Of a DNA stretch of 64,000 bases, positions 12,955 through 23,353 are shown one piece after another. Each line of letters opens with the position of its first letter. The first letter of the stretch is position 1. A program made the position numbers and the translations under genes. Source of the DNA: Puccinia triticina (taxonomy: Eukaryota > Basidiomycota > Pucciniomycetes > Pucciniales > Pucciniaceae); assembly GCF_026914185.1 (NCBI RefSeq), contig NC_070563.1, positions 2,108,001 through 2,172,000 of the forward strand, in the 5' to 3' direction. The notes under the pieces are model-generated. The model did no database searches. It saw only the letters and a program-made list of their open reading frames with translations, and was not told the origin of the DNA.

Positions 12955-13590
12955 AATCCCCTTTGATTCCTACAACAGCTGCTGCGCTTCGCCGGGTTTT
13001 TGTTCTCATTTTCATTTTTCTTGCTCTTTGTTTGTTTTGTTTTCTTCCATGTGCGGATTGGAGAGGTTTTGTATGCGGAGGGTTGTTTTTTTCTGTTTCT
13101 TTCCGCCTGTTTGTAGTATGCGTAGCTGCGCATGGGTCTATATGATGACCTGTCCAGGCATGTCACAACTCCTGAGTATGAGTTCCGCGCAAACTCAGAT
13201 GATGGAGCAGCATGGACTTTGTCTGAACCCCTTTCTTCTCAGATCATCCCATCAATATCAGACTCTGAATCTTGATTTTAATGATCCCAAATACCACACA
13301 CAAGGTTCTGAGTTTCTGCTCTCAGTCTGAACTTATCCCTTTACTTGAATCCTTGTTTTGTTCACATCTCCGGCCCTCTTAGCCAGACTTCTCCCACCAG
13401 AATCCCATCAACAAAAATACCGTCAAAGAGGATCTACCTCCCCTTTTCTCAACAAATCCCTCCCCCCCAACTTCAACTACCCTTTGAATCCCTTCCTCTT
13501 CTCCAGACCACTGCAAAGGCAGAGCTGATGGCACACTCTCCCCTCCAGTAACTGCCAACGGCCCAGCACTGGGTGGAGTTACACATTGGT
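12955..13590 (+). mobile_element. LTR-like repeat, family A, copy 1
   Basis: Shares blocks in the same order with the copy at 16926-17530 on the other strand: ATGATGACCTGTCCA, AACTCAGATGATGG, and the end block GTAACTGCCAACGGCCCAG. Its 3' end (GGAGTTACA) matches the CA-ending termini of the other copies. Three bases downstream lies TGGTGGCTCTGTTGCAC, which could be a primer-binding site, but no internal coding domain follows. The start is not resolved. Confidence 0.5.
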
Positions 13591-13879
13591 GGCTCTGTTG
13601 CACTGTCCAAATATGCTGGGTGGATGCCCCCTTTTTTTCTTCAGAACCAGACACCTGCAGCCGCCAGCAGGTGCCTGCCAGTGGGTACCGGGTACCAAGT
13701 GCCATCCCTAGCCAATACATGGAAGACAAGGTGAACTCCCAGCATGGAGATTTGAAGGGTCAGTTTGTAAGTGGTATGGTGATCAAACCGGTACACACGG
13801 TGAAATTTGAGTTATGGAGCAGAGCTAGCGGGCCAATATTTGATTTATGGAGCAGAGATAGCGGGCCAATCTTCAAGAC

Positions 13880-14356
13880 CAACGGTGGGCCGCTACGCTA
13901 CACTACGCTACAGGGCCACTTAGCATTAGCGTAGCGGCAAAAAGCGCCCACCCATTTTGAGTAGCGTTAGCGCGCTGTTGGCGCCGCTGCGCTGCGCTAC
14001 GTTTCAGCGGCGCCAACAGCGCGCCAATTTTTTGTTAGTGTTAGCGCGCCGCTACAGTCACTACGCTACGCTACGCTGCGCTACAGCGCTTTTAGCGGAA
14101 AAAAAGGCCTTTTTTCAGCTAAAAGCACTGTGGCGCACCGTAGCGCGCGCTCTTTTGCGCCCTGCGTGTGTAGCGTTAGCGGAATTGCGCGCATCTGCGC
14201 TAACGCTACGCTAACAGCTAAATTAGCTGCGCACCCTTTGCGCGTAGCGTTAGCGCAGAGAAGGCGCAATTCCACTAACGCTACGCTAAAATTTAGTGGA
14301 ATTCCGCTACGCTACACCACGCTAACACTACGGTTAGCGTAGCTGGCCCACCGTTG
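13880..14356 (+). mobile_element. 477-bp MITE, CAACGGTGGGCC termini, copy A
   Basis: Termini CAACGGTGGGCC and GGCCCACCGTTG are perfect inverted repeats. The flanks TCAAGAC and TGAAGAC are a seven-base target duplication with one mismatch. The interior is almost wholly composed of TAGCG/CGCTA words. It is the reverse complement of the element at 29820-30295, with only scattered differences. Confidence 0.85.
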
Positions 14357-15301
14357 TGAAGACCCTTGCTGTTCAAGATCTCACAACCCCCCCCCCCCCC
14401 CAAAAAAAAAAGGTAGTGGTGCAGGATAGCTATGACTCCGCCTCCACCTCTGCCCCCGCCGGCGCAGGTTTCCCATCCCATTACATTCTTTCTCCAACAT
14501 TGTTTTCTCTTTTTTCCCCCTCCTTTTCCCTCTTTGGATGTCTTGGCAGATTATCTCCCCATCAAGATGTCTTTCCCATTGTTGTTTCGTTGTTGTGTTG
14601 TCTTTTCCTGGTTGTTTTCCAATGCTTGTTGTTGTCATAGCGGCGGACGTTGTGAGAATAAAGGCTGGTATGTTGGTAGAAATGTCCTCTAACCACCCTC
14701 TTCAAGAATATATGTGTCCTGTCTGTGTGATTATTGGTGACTTGGCTCCGCACTGTTACTTTCCGCTAGCCTTCAGTGCTCCTCTCTTAGCCTGATCTGT
14801 AGCGTAATAATCCACAAGTGAATAAATCTCTGCACTTCACAAGCACAGAATCCGCAAGTAACTCCGTGAATAAAGATAAGGTCCTGTAAAACTCTCCTAA
14901 TACACTAGTACATCCGTAAGTGTAAGTACAATAATGAGTATTCCGTAAGATGATAGGATAGTAGGATAAGGAAAAAGAGAAGAGAAAACATGAGCCTCCC
15001 CCCATCCTTCCCTCCACGCGCATCGCCGTTCCCACCTGATTCCGCAGATCCGACACATTTTACCACACTAGTCCTTCAGCTCCACCCGCTTTCTGCACGT
15101 CATTGTCCCAGACTCCGCTCCTCTCCAATGTCCTCTGTCTAGCCCCCGCCAGTCAGTATCTCACCACTGCCTCTGCCCCAGTTCCACCTGCTTCAGCTGC
15201 TGTGGCTCACCTGCTGACGCGCCACTGCTACCAGTCCACGTGTGTAGTCCGCCTCAGTCCAGCCCTGCCTTTCCGCTCCGGTCCGAATACCCGATCCAAA
15301 T

Positions 15302-15702
15302 GTCAGAATCTGAGCTTTTAGTCCGCTCACTTTCTTTGTTCCCTGTTCCTGTTCCTGTTCCTGTTCCCTGTTCCTGTTCTGTTCTCTGTCCCTGTCCCCT
15401 ATCCCAGTTCCTGTCCTGTCCCCAGTTCCAGTTCCTGTCCCTGTCACTGACTTTTTACAGATGTTAGTTTATTTTAATGTCTTGTGTGTTACATGCTGTT
15501 AGGCCCCCTCTGGATCTTGTGCAGGGGGCTCTCTAGTTGTGTATACGTGTCTGCTCCTCGAGTATGAAATAAAAGTATTGAGTCTGAGCCAAAAACCCTC
15601 TAGCTCTTCCTGAGCCATCAAACTTCAGCAAAGCTCCTCGGTCAACCCTTCCTCCTCGCCTCTCAAGCTCCCCGTCCTCAAGTGAAATCTCAACACCAAA
15701 AT
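15302..15702. mobile_element. ~400-bp segment present in only one family-B copy
   Basis: Bounded by CCAAAT (15296-15301) and CCAAAAT (15696-15702). Copy 2 has a single CCAAAAT-equivalent at that point. The segment includes a (TTCCTG)n minisatellite at 15338-15450 and a GCCCCCT/AGGGGGC hairpin at 15502-15531. Read as an insertion with a short target duplication; deletion from copy 2 is the alternative. Confidence 0.5.
15338..15450. repeat. TTCCTG-type minisatellite
   Basis: Degenerate tandem runs of TTCCTG and CCCTGT over about 110 bp. Confidence 0.8.
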
Positions 15703-16925
15703 CCGTGCATTCCGTCCACGCACGACTTTCCGTAAGATTTCTTAGTGTGCTTTCTGACATCATCCTCAGTGCTTATGTCACCATAATGCACTCTGCCTGA
15801 GCCGCTCTGTGAATTCCGGCTCGCGCTATCTCCAAGTGGACATTCTACCACGCATGCCCCTATAAATCACTACAACGTGCATTGGACACAAGGGTCAGGC
15901 GCACACCGCTCATCTTAGACTATAATTTAAATCTCCGCTGAGATTGTACGAGTCCCCCATGCAATTTCAATCCTGATCCAAGGAGGATACCATCACCTTT
16001 TGATCATTCTGGATCCTGATCCTGATTCTTTCTGAGTTCTGCTGGAGTTTTTTGAGCCAATTTTTTTCCACATTCCCAACTTCTGCCTCTGAAATCTTCA
16101 TAATTCATCCCTCCTTCGCTTCTCCGACACTGTTCATTAGCCATTTTACCCTGAATCTCTTTCCTACGACTCTTCCAAGGGTATCCATTCCCTCCGTCTC
16201 TATAACAAATCCACCCCCAACCCCGCTATCATTGTTTTTGATCCTTATTGTATGGAGCGCCACAAGGGCAGCTTCATAGCACTTTCCCCTTACCGTTCTG
16301 CCTACAGTCTGAAACGGTAGGAGCTCCATAGCGGAATTAGAGACTTGAATAGCTATCTGAAAAGGTTTTAGCCAGTAGTGGTACAGTTTGGGGCTGGGGC
16401 AGGTTATTGAGATGTGCTGCCCACCTAACCAAAACTAACTGAAAATTGTTCACAAAATAAGGAATTGAAAATGTTTTATCCATTCCAAAGTCAGATAAAT
16501 GGTGTTGGATATCATAAAGCAACTTTCAACCAATAATGTTGCCTACTCAGAGCTTCTTTCAACCTTTTCTCCCATGAGATATCCCAGATGTAATTTGAGT
16601 AAAATTTCAGTAAATTCCCACCATAATTTGTGATTGAAGAGGGGGGATCAATGAGGTGACAGAGATTGGTTAAAATGGAGTTGATTATCTTATGAGGGTG
16701 AGAGTAGGAGAGATTATGGAAGAAATTAATTGAGTACTGGGGCAGGGAAGAGATCTGCAGAAGATCAGCAAATATTGGGGATTGGGAGCAAGGAAAGACA
16801 GTAGCATAATACTAGACACTACAAGAAGAACTCTAGAAACTGCCAGAAGTTGACCTGTGGCATACTCCAGTGTGACTGCAATTGTAGCTCCACATAATTA
16901 CATCATTCCCATTCATGCACAGTGA

Positions 16926-17530
16926 ATGTTGTGGAACTCCGACCGGTGCTGGGCCGTTGGCAGTTACTGGAAGGGAGAGTTGCGCTGTGCGCTGCCTTCG
17001 CGGTGGTCCGGAAAAGAGATGAGGAATCGAGGATAGCAGAATTTAGAGGGGGATTTGTTGAGAGACAACGAGGTGTAGATTCCCGTTGGTGGTAGTTTGT
17101 TGTTGAGGATCTGAAGAGGAAAGGAGTCCGGCGAAGAGGGCTGGAGGATGTGATCTAAAGAAGGGATTCGGGGAAATGTGACTTGAGGTGCTGAGATTTT
17201 GAACTCAGAAGACACACGGACTCAGAGAGGGATCAATAAGATTAAGATTCTGGATGGATGATCTGAAAAGCCAAAAGAAAAGGTTTCAGACAAAGGCCAT
17301 GCCGCCCCATCATCTGAGTTTGAGCTGAACTCAGACTCTGGGGACTGTGGCATGTTGTGGACAGGTCATCATACACCTGCGCGCCTCTGCGCGCACAACA
17401 ACAAAACAAGACAAAACAAGGCAAAAAGAAAACAAAACCAAAAAAAAAAAAAAAGAAGAGAATAGGAAGAGGAAGAAATCCTGAAACGTCTTGAGGATGC
17501 GCGCCACGCCGCGCTGTCGGACCTGAGAAA
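16926..17530 (-). mobile_element. LTR-like repeat, family A, copy 2
   Basis: Reverse complement of the 12955-13590 copy with clear block-by-block similarity. Read on the minus strand it ends GCCAACGGCCCAGCACCGG then GGAGTTCCACA at 16926. No primer-binding site follows, so it is probably a solo LTR. A poly-T/CT tract occupies its middle, at 17400-17470 on the plus strand as poly-A. Confidence 0.5.
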
Positions 17531-17562
17531 GTCTTGAGGACTGGGGACTGCGCCATAACTCT

Positions 17563-17741
17563 CATTGAGTCGCGGGACCCAATCAAAATTGACTGAGTCG
17601 CGGGACCCAATCATATTACCTAATCATATTTCATTGAGTCGCGGGACCCAATCAAAATTGATTGAGTTGCAGGGCCCAATCTTTGGGCGTGGGTTCAAAT
17701 CCCACTGTCTTCACCACCTCATTGAGTCGCGGGACCCAATC
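17563..17741 (+). repeat. Array of five 20-22-nt hairpin units around a tRNA 3' half
   Basis: Units of ATTGAGTCGCGGGACCCAAT start near 17564, 17592, 17633, 17661 (variant) and 17721. Each can fold as ATTG-A-GTC, loop GCGG, GAC-C-CAAT. Between units 4 and 5, at 17684-17715, lies GGGCGTGGGTTCAAATCCCA continuing to CTGTCTTCACCA. This is a perfect tRNA T arm (GTGGG/CCCAC) followed by an acceptor strand, a discriminator A and CCA. No matching 5' half is present. Confidence 0.65.
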
Positions 17742-17745
17742 AAAG

Positions 17746-19080
17746 GAATCTTGATCTTGCTGCTGTCATGACTGAAACTGTAAAATGACTGGAAACTGAA
17801 TGCAACGCCGGCGCCACGAGTTTGGCCACCACAATGTGCATTCAAAATTAGTCAAAAGAAACTTTGAGAAAGGCTTGAGTATCACCTCAAGCTTCCCTTG
17901 AGCTTCTGTATCTTAAATGATAGCAGTTTCTAGATTTCTTCTTGTAGCAATACAAGAAAATGCAATAAATTCCATGTAAAAATCCATGTGTTTTATTTGC
18001 ATGAAAAAATTTCCGGTCAGAGGTATGTACACCTCTTTGACCAGAGGCCTCCCGTCAAAGAACCCAGCAAGCTGGATATGTTTCCAGCTTGCCGAGAGGA
18101 CTTGTACTTTCCAAAAGCAATCCTCCCAGTGAGCTGGCCAGGAAGAGGCCCTTCAACAAAATGGTATCTGCATACATATTTATGTACATACATATACATG
18201 TGTATGAAAGGGGTGCAGCGGGTGTGGCTGAAATTACCTGGGTACCCTCTGGGTTTCCCCAGAATCTCAGACATATGTACGCACGCACCTAAAAAAGCAC
18301 ATGCTGGTAGGTACCTGTGTAGGCAGGGTGGGTACCCGCCAGCGGATAGCAGGTACCCGCAACAAGGTTGTGGGGGGCCTTGTTTAGGTTTGGCCTCTCC
18401 CTATGTAAAATTCTAGGAAAAGAGTAGTTCTCCACTTCAACTGGAGGGCTTCCTGTCAAAATCTATGGAGCCTGTAGAGCCCAAGCTGAAATAAGCCTCT
18501 CTGATGAGGTGCAAAGCAACTCCAAAGGAGAGACTTTCATGTAAAGCTGGGTTTGTGGCCTGAGAAGAATGGTTTTTTTGTTTTATTTTGTTGTATTTTG
18601 ATGAAAAGATCCTGTAGCATCTACAAATGAGCATCTCAACAAAAATAAAAATGAGAGAACTGGAGCCTACCTTCTTGCCTATGACTTCTAAAACAAACTA
18701 TGTCAAAAGTGACATTATTGAGGTTTCTACATGTGTTTCAATAAAGCCATTTTAAGGGCTCTGAGGGGCGTGAAAGGGGTGTGATAGTGTTTTGCCCCAG
18801 CAACCAACCTGTAAATCCTGTGACAGATGATTGGCTGCTGGCCAGCTTTACAAATGGTTTCAAACACAATGGCAGCTTGTTTTTTAAGATTTCAAAATTT
18901 CAGAACATGTAGGATGTCCTGAGGATTCCAATGGTTCCCTTGGCTTCTCAAATTTCAGAGGGGTTGCGGGTCATCTGGGGGATACTATGGTCTTTCTAGT
19001 CATTTGGCTGGTACTGGTGGGAGGGTGTTTGTGGGGTGTGGCAGGGACTTGTTTTAAGCTTGGTAGAGCCAGATGCACAG
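17746..19080. other. No supported gene
   Basis: Short frames only. 18236-18370 carries another GGGTACCC-rich repeat fragment. The remainder is AT-rich intergenic sequence without domains. Confidence 0.45.
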
Positions 19081-19096
19081 CCTCCAGGACTACATT

Positions 19097-19227
19097 GGAT
19101 GACTTCCCTTTGAGATCTACAGACCCTGCAGCCCCTGGGACATCATTTCCCCGCAAAAATTAAGGTTTTCTGGCTGCAGCAGCAGGTATGGTTCTGCAGG
19201 GGGCTGCAGGTTGACAGGAAGGTCTGC
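19097..19227. repeat. Degenerate MITE, GGAGGACTTCCCG family
   Basis: Starts GGATGACTTCCCTTTGAG and contains CCCTGCAGCCCCTGGGACA and TTAAGGTTTTCTGGCTGCAG, the interior of copy 2 at 2248. The end reads TTGACAGGAAGGTC. A further fragment with the same interior lies at about 19435-19520. Confidence 0.6.
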
Positions 19228-19529
19228 ATTTCCCTACAAAATGCAGATTTTGTGTCTGTAAATCAACATCAACACTGGCTGCAGGTTTTATGGGAGGTCC
19301 TCCACCATGGACATGTTGTTAAAATGCCTGATCTGGAGGGAAAGGCTAATCCTTAATTGCTGGTGAAAATAAATCAAGGTCAAGTTTTCACCAGCAAACA
19401 AGGTTTAGCAGCTCCCTCTAAATCAAGCCATTTAGGCAAGGGGAAGTCCTCAATTATAAAGGTTTTCTGGCTGCATATCTGGTTCTGTAGGGGGCTGCAG
19501 ATTAAAGGAAAGTCCTCCATGTTATGACA

Positions 19530-21600
19530 CATAATTTCATGTGTCATTTATTAGCACTCTTCACGTAAGCTAAACATCAGCAAGATTGAAATAAAGTTTA
19601 TCCCATTGTGCCAGCCAATTTGGCTGGGAAAGTATGCTGATGTATATTGCTCACCATGGTCATAGATTTCTTACATGAACAGTGCTATTCCACACACTTT
19701 TATGGCTTTGTTTTCTCACCAACCTGTGATGTCTACAAAATACATTTCCCCTTGGGGCAGTTTCTCATCTCATCTTGCCATTTCCTGCTATCTCTTCTCT
19801 TCACTCCATTGATCAAGCAGCTTGTGGATAAACTCGGGTAAGACTCAAGAGTCACTCAGCAGTCCTGACACTTTTGGCATGAGGTCTCACTGTCTTGACT
19901 CTCAGCTGAGAATTATGTGCCGGTCCAAAACTTCTCCGCTGAGGCCCTGGGGTCCAGTTTACATACACATTGATTCACGTAGGGCTGTACTCATGAATGA
20001 AAAAAATGACCGAGCGGACATGGTGGGAAAGGACTCAAGAAGGGGAAAGGAGTCCTTGGGGCCTCATGGCATCGGAGACATGTGGCAGGTGTTGAGTCTG
20101 AGACTTGAGCCTTTTCCAACCTTTTCCAACCCTATCCACACGCTATTTAAACCAGGGTTCCCAGGGTCTCCCCAACTCCATGCGGTCAGGAAAAAAATTA
20201 GACAAAGAGGAAATCCATCAACAATTGATTCTGCTTGAGCCTGACCTGAGCCACGTCGCGCCAGTGAGCGCTGACCACACGACTGCACTCATTTTCAGTG
20301 ACAGCCGGCCCATTCCTGGATCATCCTGAAAAATGAGGTTGGATTGCCTGGTTTCATTCTGGCGATTTGCTTTGACCACCGCTTGAGGCGGTTATTTATG
20401 TACTGGTGAATGAACACCCACTGGAATTCCACCATTCACACTTGAAACTGATGAAATCCTTTGTCAATTTGACATCATTTCTTGCATCATTCTACTGCTG
20501 AGGACATTCATGTCGTACTGCCACGAGTATTGCCCAGTGCTACACGTAAATGATGAGATATCCCCGATGTGGTCCCTATCTTCACTTTTCTAATTCTTAG
20601 AAACCACCGATCCTTGCTCAATGACTTGCGATGAAGGCTCCTGTAAACTCCGGCCTTACCCCGTTTCGGCTATTTGGTTAAATTTGAACTTTGGTCCATC
20701 AAACTAAATACATATTAGGCTGATCACCCAACTCATGATTTTATTACCATCCATTCAATCCTGTTTCCAGGGCTGTTTCAATGAAAAAGTCATCGGGCAA
20801 CAGTTTCAAGGCTGTTTGGCATCATACAGCTACATAGGAGTTTTCGATATAACAAGGCAAGAAAGATAACAAGCGCATCAACAAAGGTGTGGTGACCGCA
20901 GACCATTGCTGCAGTTCGCGACTGAATGAGGGGGAATTTACGACATAAACCTTCTTGGCATTGATCTGATGAGTCTCTCTCAGGCTTCGGTCACAACGAT
21001 ACTTTTTACCTCACCCGTATTACCTCGCGCCACTCGCGCTTCAGATGACGTCTGTTATAAGCTACATATTTACGTACTCCCTCAGTGCTCATCATCAGGC
21101 TGGCTAAAGTCACATCCCGCTGCTCTTTTATCTGCAACCGTTCCAACCTCGGTCCGGCCTCTTGACCTGCCTTCTTGCCTGCGGTAAATTTATAAATCTC
21201 AACCTCGACCAGCCCAGTCCGGCTCGCTATTCACATTGTCCAACTTGAAAGTAGCCAAATACAGAGAAAGCTTGTGTTCTGCCTGACACTGCCAGTCCAC
21301 ATCTCCTCTAACTTACTTTTCCAACCACGAACCCTTAACCCGCTTCTTCTGATCACCAATCTAAAAACTCGCCCAGCGTACCGCAAAAATAGTCGTTTCT
21401 TTCGTTATCGAAGGGCAGTGCCTACAATCCTGTGTCATTTGGCATCCATCGGAGTTCAAAAGCATCGTGCTCAAGGCGACTACCATTCGAGATGGATACC
21501 GATTGGTGTATTGTTTGTGATAATAGAATTCATCCGTTCGTCCCATTGATAGCTCCTCTGAACTCAAACACCGTTATGTTTGCGAGTTGACAAGGACTAA
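19530..21600. other. Mostly unique sequence, no firm gene
   Basis: Contrasts with its surroundings in having few recognisable repeats. Frames of 60-140 codons at 19822-20238 and 21274-21549 lack any domain and have no convincing splice partners. Confidence 0.4.
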
Positions 21601-21632
21601 TTTGGTACTTTTTCCTGTTCCGAGATAGATCT

Positions 21633-22019
21633 ATGCCTAAGGCCAGCAAGGTTTCCAAGACGTCCGGAGAGATCACGGAAGTCGGTGGAAGCTCTGCAGT
21701 ACAATCCTCTTCGTCGGCATTTTGCTCAACCAGTTGCTTGGTGAAAGCTTACCAGGAAGCGGAATTACGCAGCCCTTCGAATCTTTCGCCACAAACGTTT
21801 AACATCCAATATCCGATCTCACTTCACTCTGCGCGTCATGGTTCATCTCCAATACCTCCAAATCATCAATCCTGCATTAAGAATCAACCAAAATCTGCAA
21901 GCAGCGACTTCGACTCCCAACGTCTCAAAACCAAGCCCCACGAGAGGACGATGATGAGCCAATTTACTTTTGGGAGCTATGGAACATCTTCTTTATCTTC
22001 TTCGGAATCTCTCCTCTAG
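21633..22019 (+). CDS. Possible small Ser-rich protein, 128 residues
   Basis: An uninterrupted frame starting ATGCCTAAGGCC in the only repeat-poor stretch between 2 and 30 kb. The product is Ser-rich (about one residue in four), with no signal peptide, membrane segment or motif I recognise. Composition and an unbroken frame argue mildly for a real gene; there is no homology evidence available to me. Confidence 0.3.
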   Translation: MPKASKVSKTSGEITEVGGSSAVQSSSSAFCSTSCLVKAYQEAELRSPSNLSPQTFNIQYPISLHSARHGSSPIPPNHQSCIKNQPKSASSDFDSQRLKTKPHERTMMSQFTFGSYGTSSLSSSESLL

Positions 22020-22862
22020 TTCTACACAAGCACTTTTAAATTATTCAATTTTGATTTTTATAATATAGTTTTTGAGTGATCTTTGCTTCAAATCAAATTA
22101 CAACCCAGCACAATAGTTTGCTAATTACAAACAAGAAGATTTTACAGCAAGTTATGTGTGACAAAGGAGGATGATTGTCAAATTTTATAATGAGGTGTGG
22201 TTAACGTTTTGAAGGGCATGAGCCAAAGAAAGACTTGAAAATGAGGGGGTCGCAACAAAATTGTGGTAAAAAAGAATCAGTGAAGGGCTGCCTGATAGGT
22301 CTGCAAGCCCTGCAGATTTCAATTTACACCACCTAATTGTTATCTGTTGGTCAAAAGAAAAGTGTTTTCCTAGCCCTGTGATCCATCACTTTCATGTGCA
22401 CTGTCCCTTTGATGGGGGACCAAAGAGTCCTCTGCAGGAGGGAATTACAAGAAATGAAAGATGGTATGACAAGAAAAGACAATCTTTTATACCCCCACCC
22501 AATAATGTTAAAAAATAATGATAGATAATAAGCATAGCTTCATCTTCATTGTTTCTGAACTCAGCACTCCATCCCTGGCTTTCTGGGTGCTTCAAAGCCA
22601 AAACACTTCAAAGAATGCTTTGGAATTATGAGATACCTTAATCTCACACACTTACACTGCAAATAAAACTGTGTCAACTGTGAGCAGTTGACATGCGGTA
22701 ACTCTGAGGAAGCATGTGGTGTTACGCCAGCCTTACTCAAGGCTTGACTCAACCCAAGCTTTAATGCACAGTCACTGTGCACCTTGCACAGTGACTGTAC
22801 CAACAAAGGCACTTGTGCATTCAGGTGGAGTTACAATGGCAGCTTGCTTGGCTTGAGTATCC

Positions 22863-22992
22863 GGGATGCACTCAACCAATTTAAAATGGGTTTATCTCAA
22901 CCAAAAGAATATAAACCCAAGGGGGGTAACTTGTATTTATATTTCATCAGTTTAGATCAACCAAGTTTAAATTGGTTGAGTGCATCCCAGTT
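22863..22992. repeat. 130-bp MITE, GGGATGCACTCAACC termini
   Basis: Left arm GGGATGCACTCAACCAATTT and right arm AAATTGGTTGAGTGCATCCC are perfect inverted repeats of 20 bp. The loop contains a second inverted pair (TTTATCTCAACC / AGATCAACC). Confidence 0.8.
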
Positions 22993-23185
22993 TAACTGTG
23001 ATAAACTCAGCCCAGCCAGTTATGCTGGCAGTGCTAGGAGTGTATTGACAGTTGCTGAGGCACTATTAATGGTGCTGGAGATCCATCAATGCCCGAGACC
23101 TCATATGTAGCTCGCAAACCAAGTGAGCTACAGCCTGTGTAAGTTGAACCACCCATTCCCGCAATAGCCTACGCGCCACGACCCC

Positions 23186-23275
23186 CACTTTAGTCCTCAG
23201 TCCCTCCCTGCGGTCGGCGGCACTTTGTTCACCACTCAGCCCCCCATAAGGGGGACTTTGTTAAGTTAGTGACTC
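23186..23275. repeat. AAGTCCC foldback module
   Basis: A short module of AGTCCCTCCC then GGGGGACTTTGTTAAGTTAG. Related modules occur at 28884-28965, 33150-33235, 53600-53660 and at both ends of 61082-61627. Confidence 0.45.
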
Positions 23276-23353
23276 ACCATTGTTGGCAGTAGGAGATAAG
23301 ACCCAAACCCCCACCACCTCAAGAAATTCTTCTTCTGGCTTACTGCGTTGCAG

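Larger units (their letters stand above)
14550..15880 (-). mobile_element. LTR-retrotransposon-like repeat, family B, copy 1
   Basis: Matches 39230-40210 in reverse complement, for example CATTAGCCTTCAGTGCTCC-type blocks, CCGTAAGTGTAAGTACAATAATG and CGGGTATTCGG. It carries about 400 bp (15302-15702) that copy 2 lacks. No gag or pol domain is readable in the window, so this is either a long LTR or a non-autonomous element. Confidence 0.55.

Noticed and set aside
17563..17741. CRISPR-like repeats
   Set aside because: Repeat spacing is uneven (about 29, 41, 28 and 60 bp), spacers share sequence, and the genome is eukaryotic.
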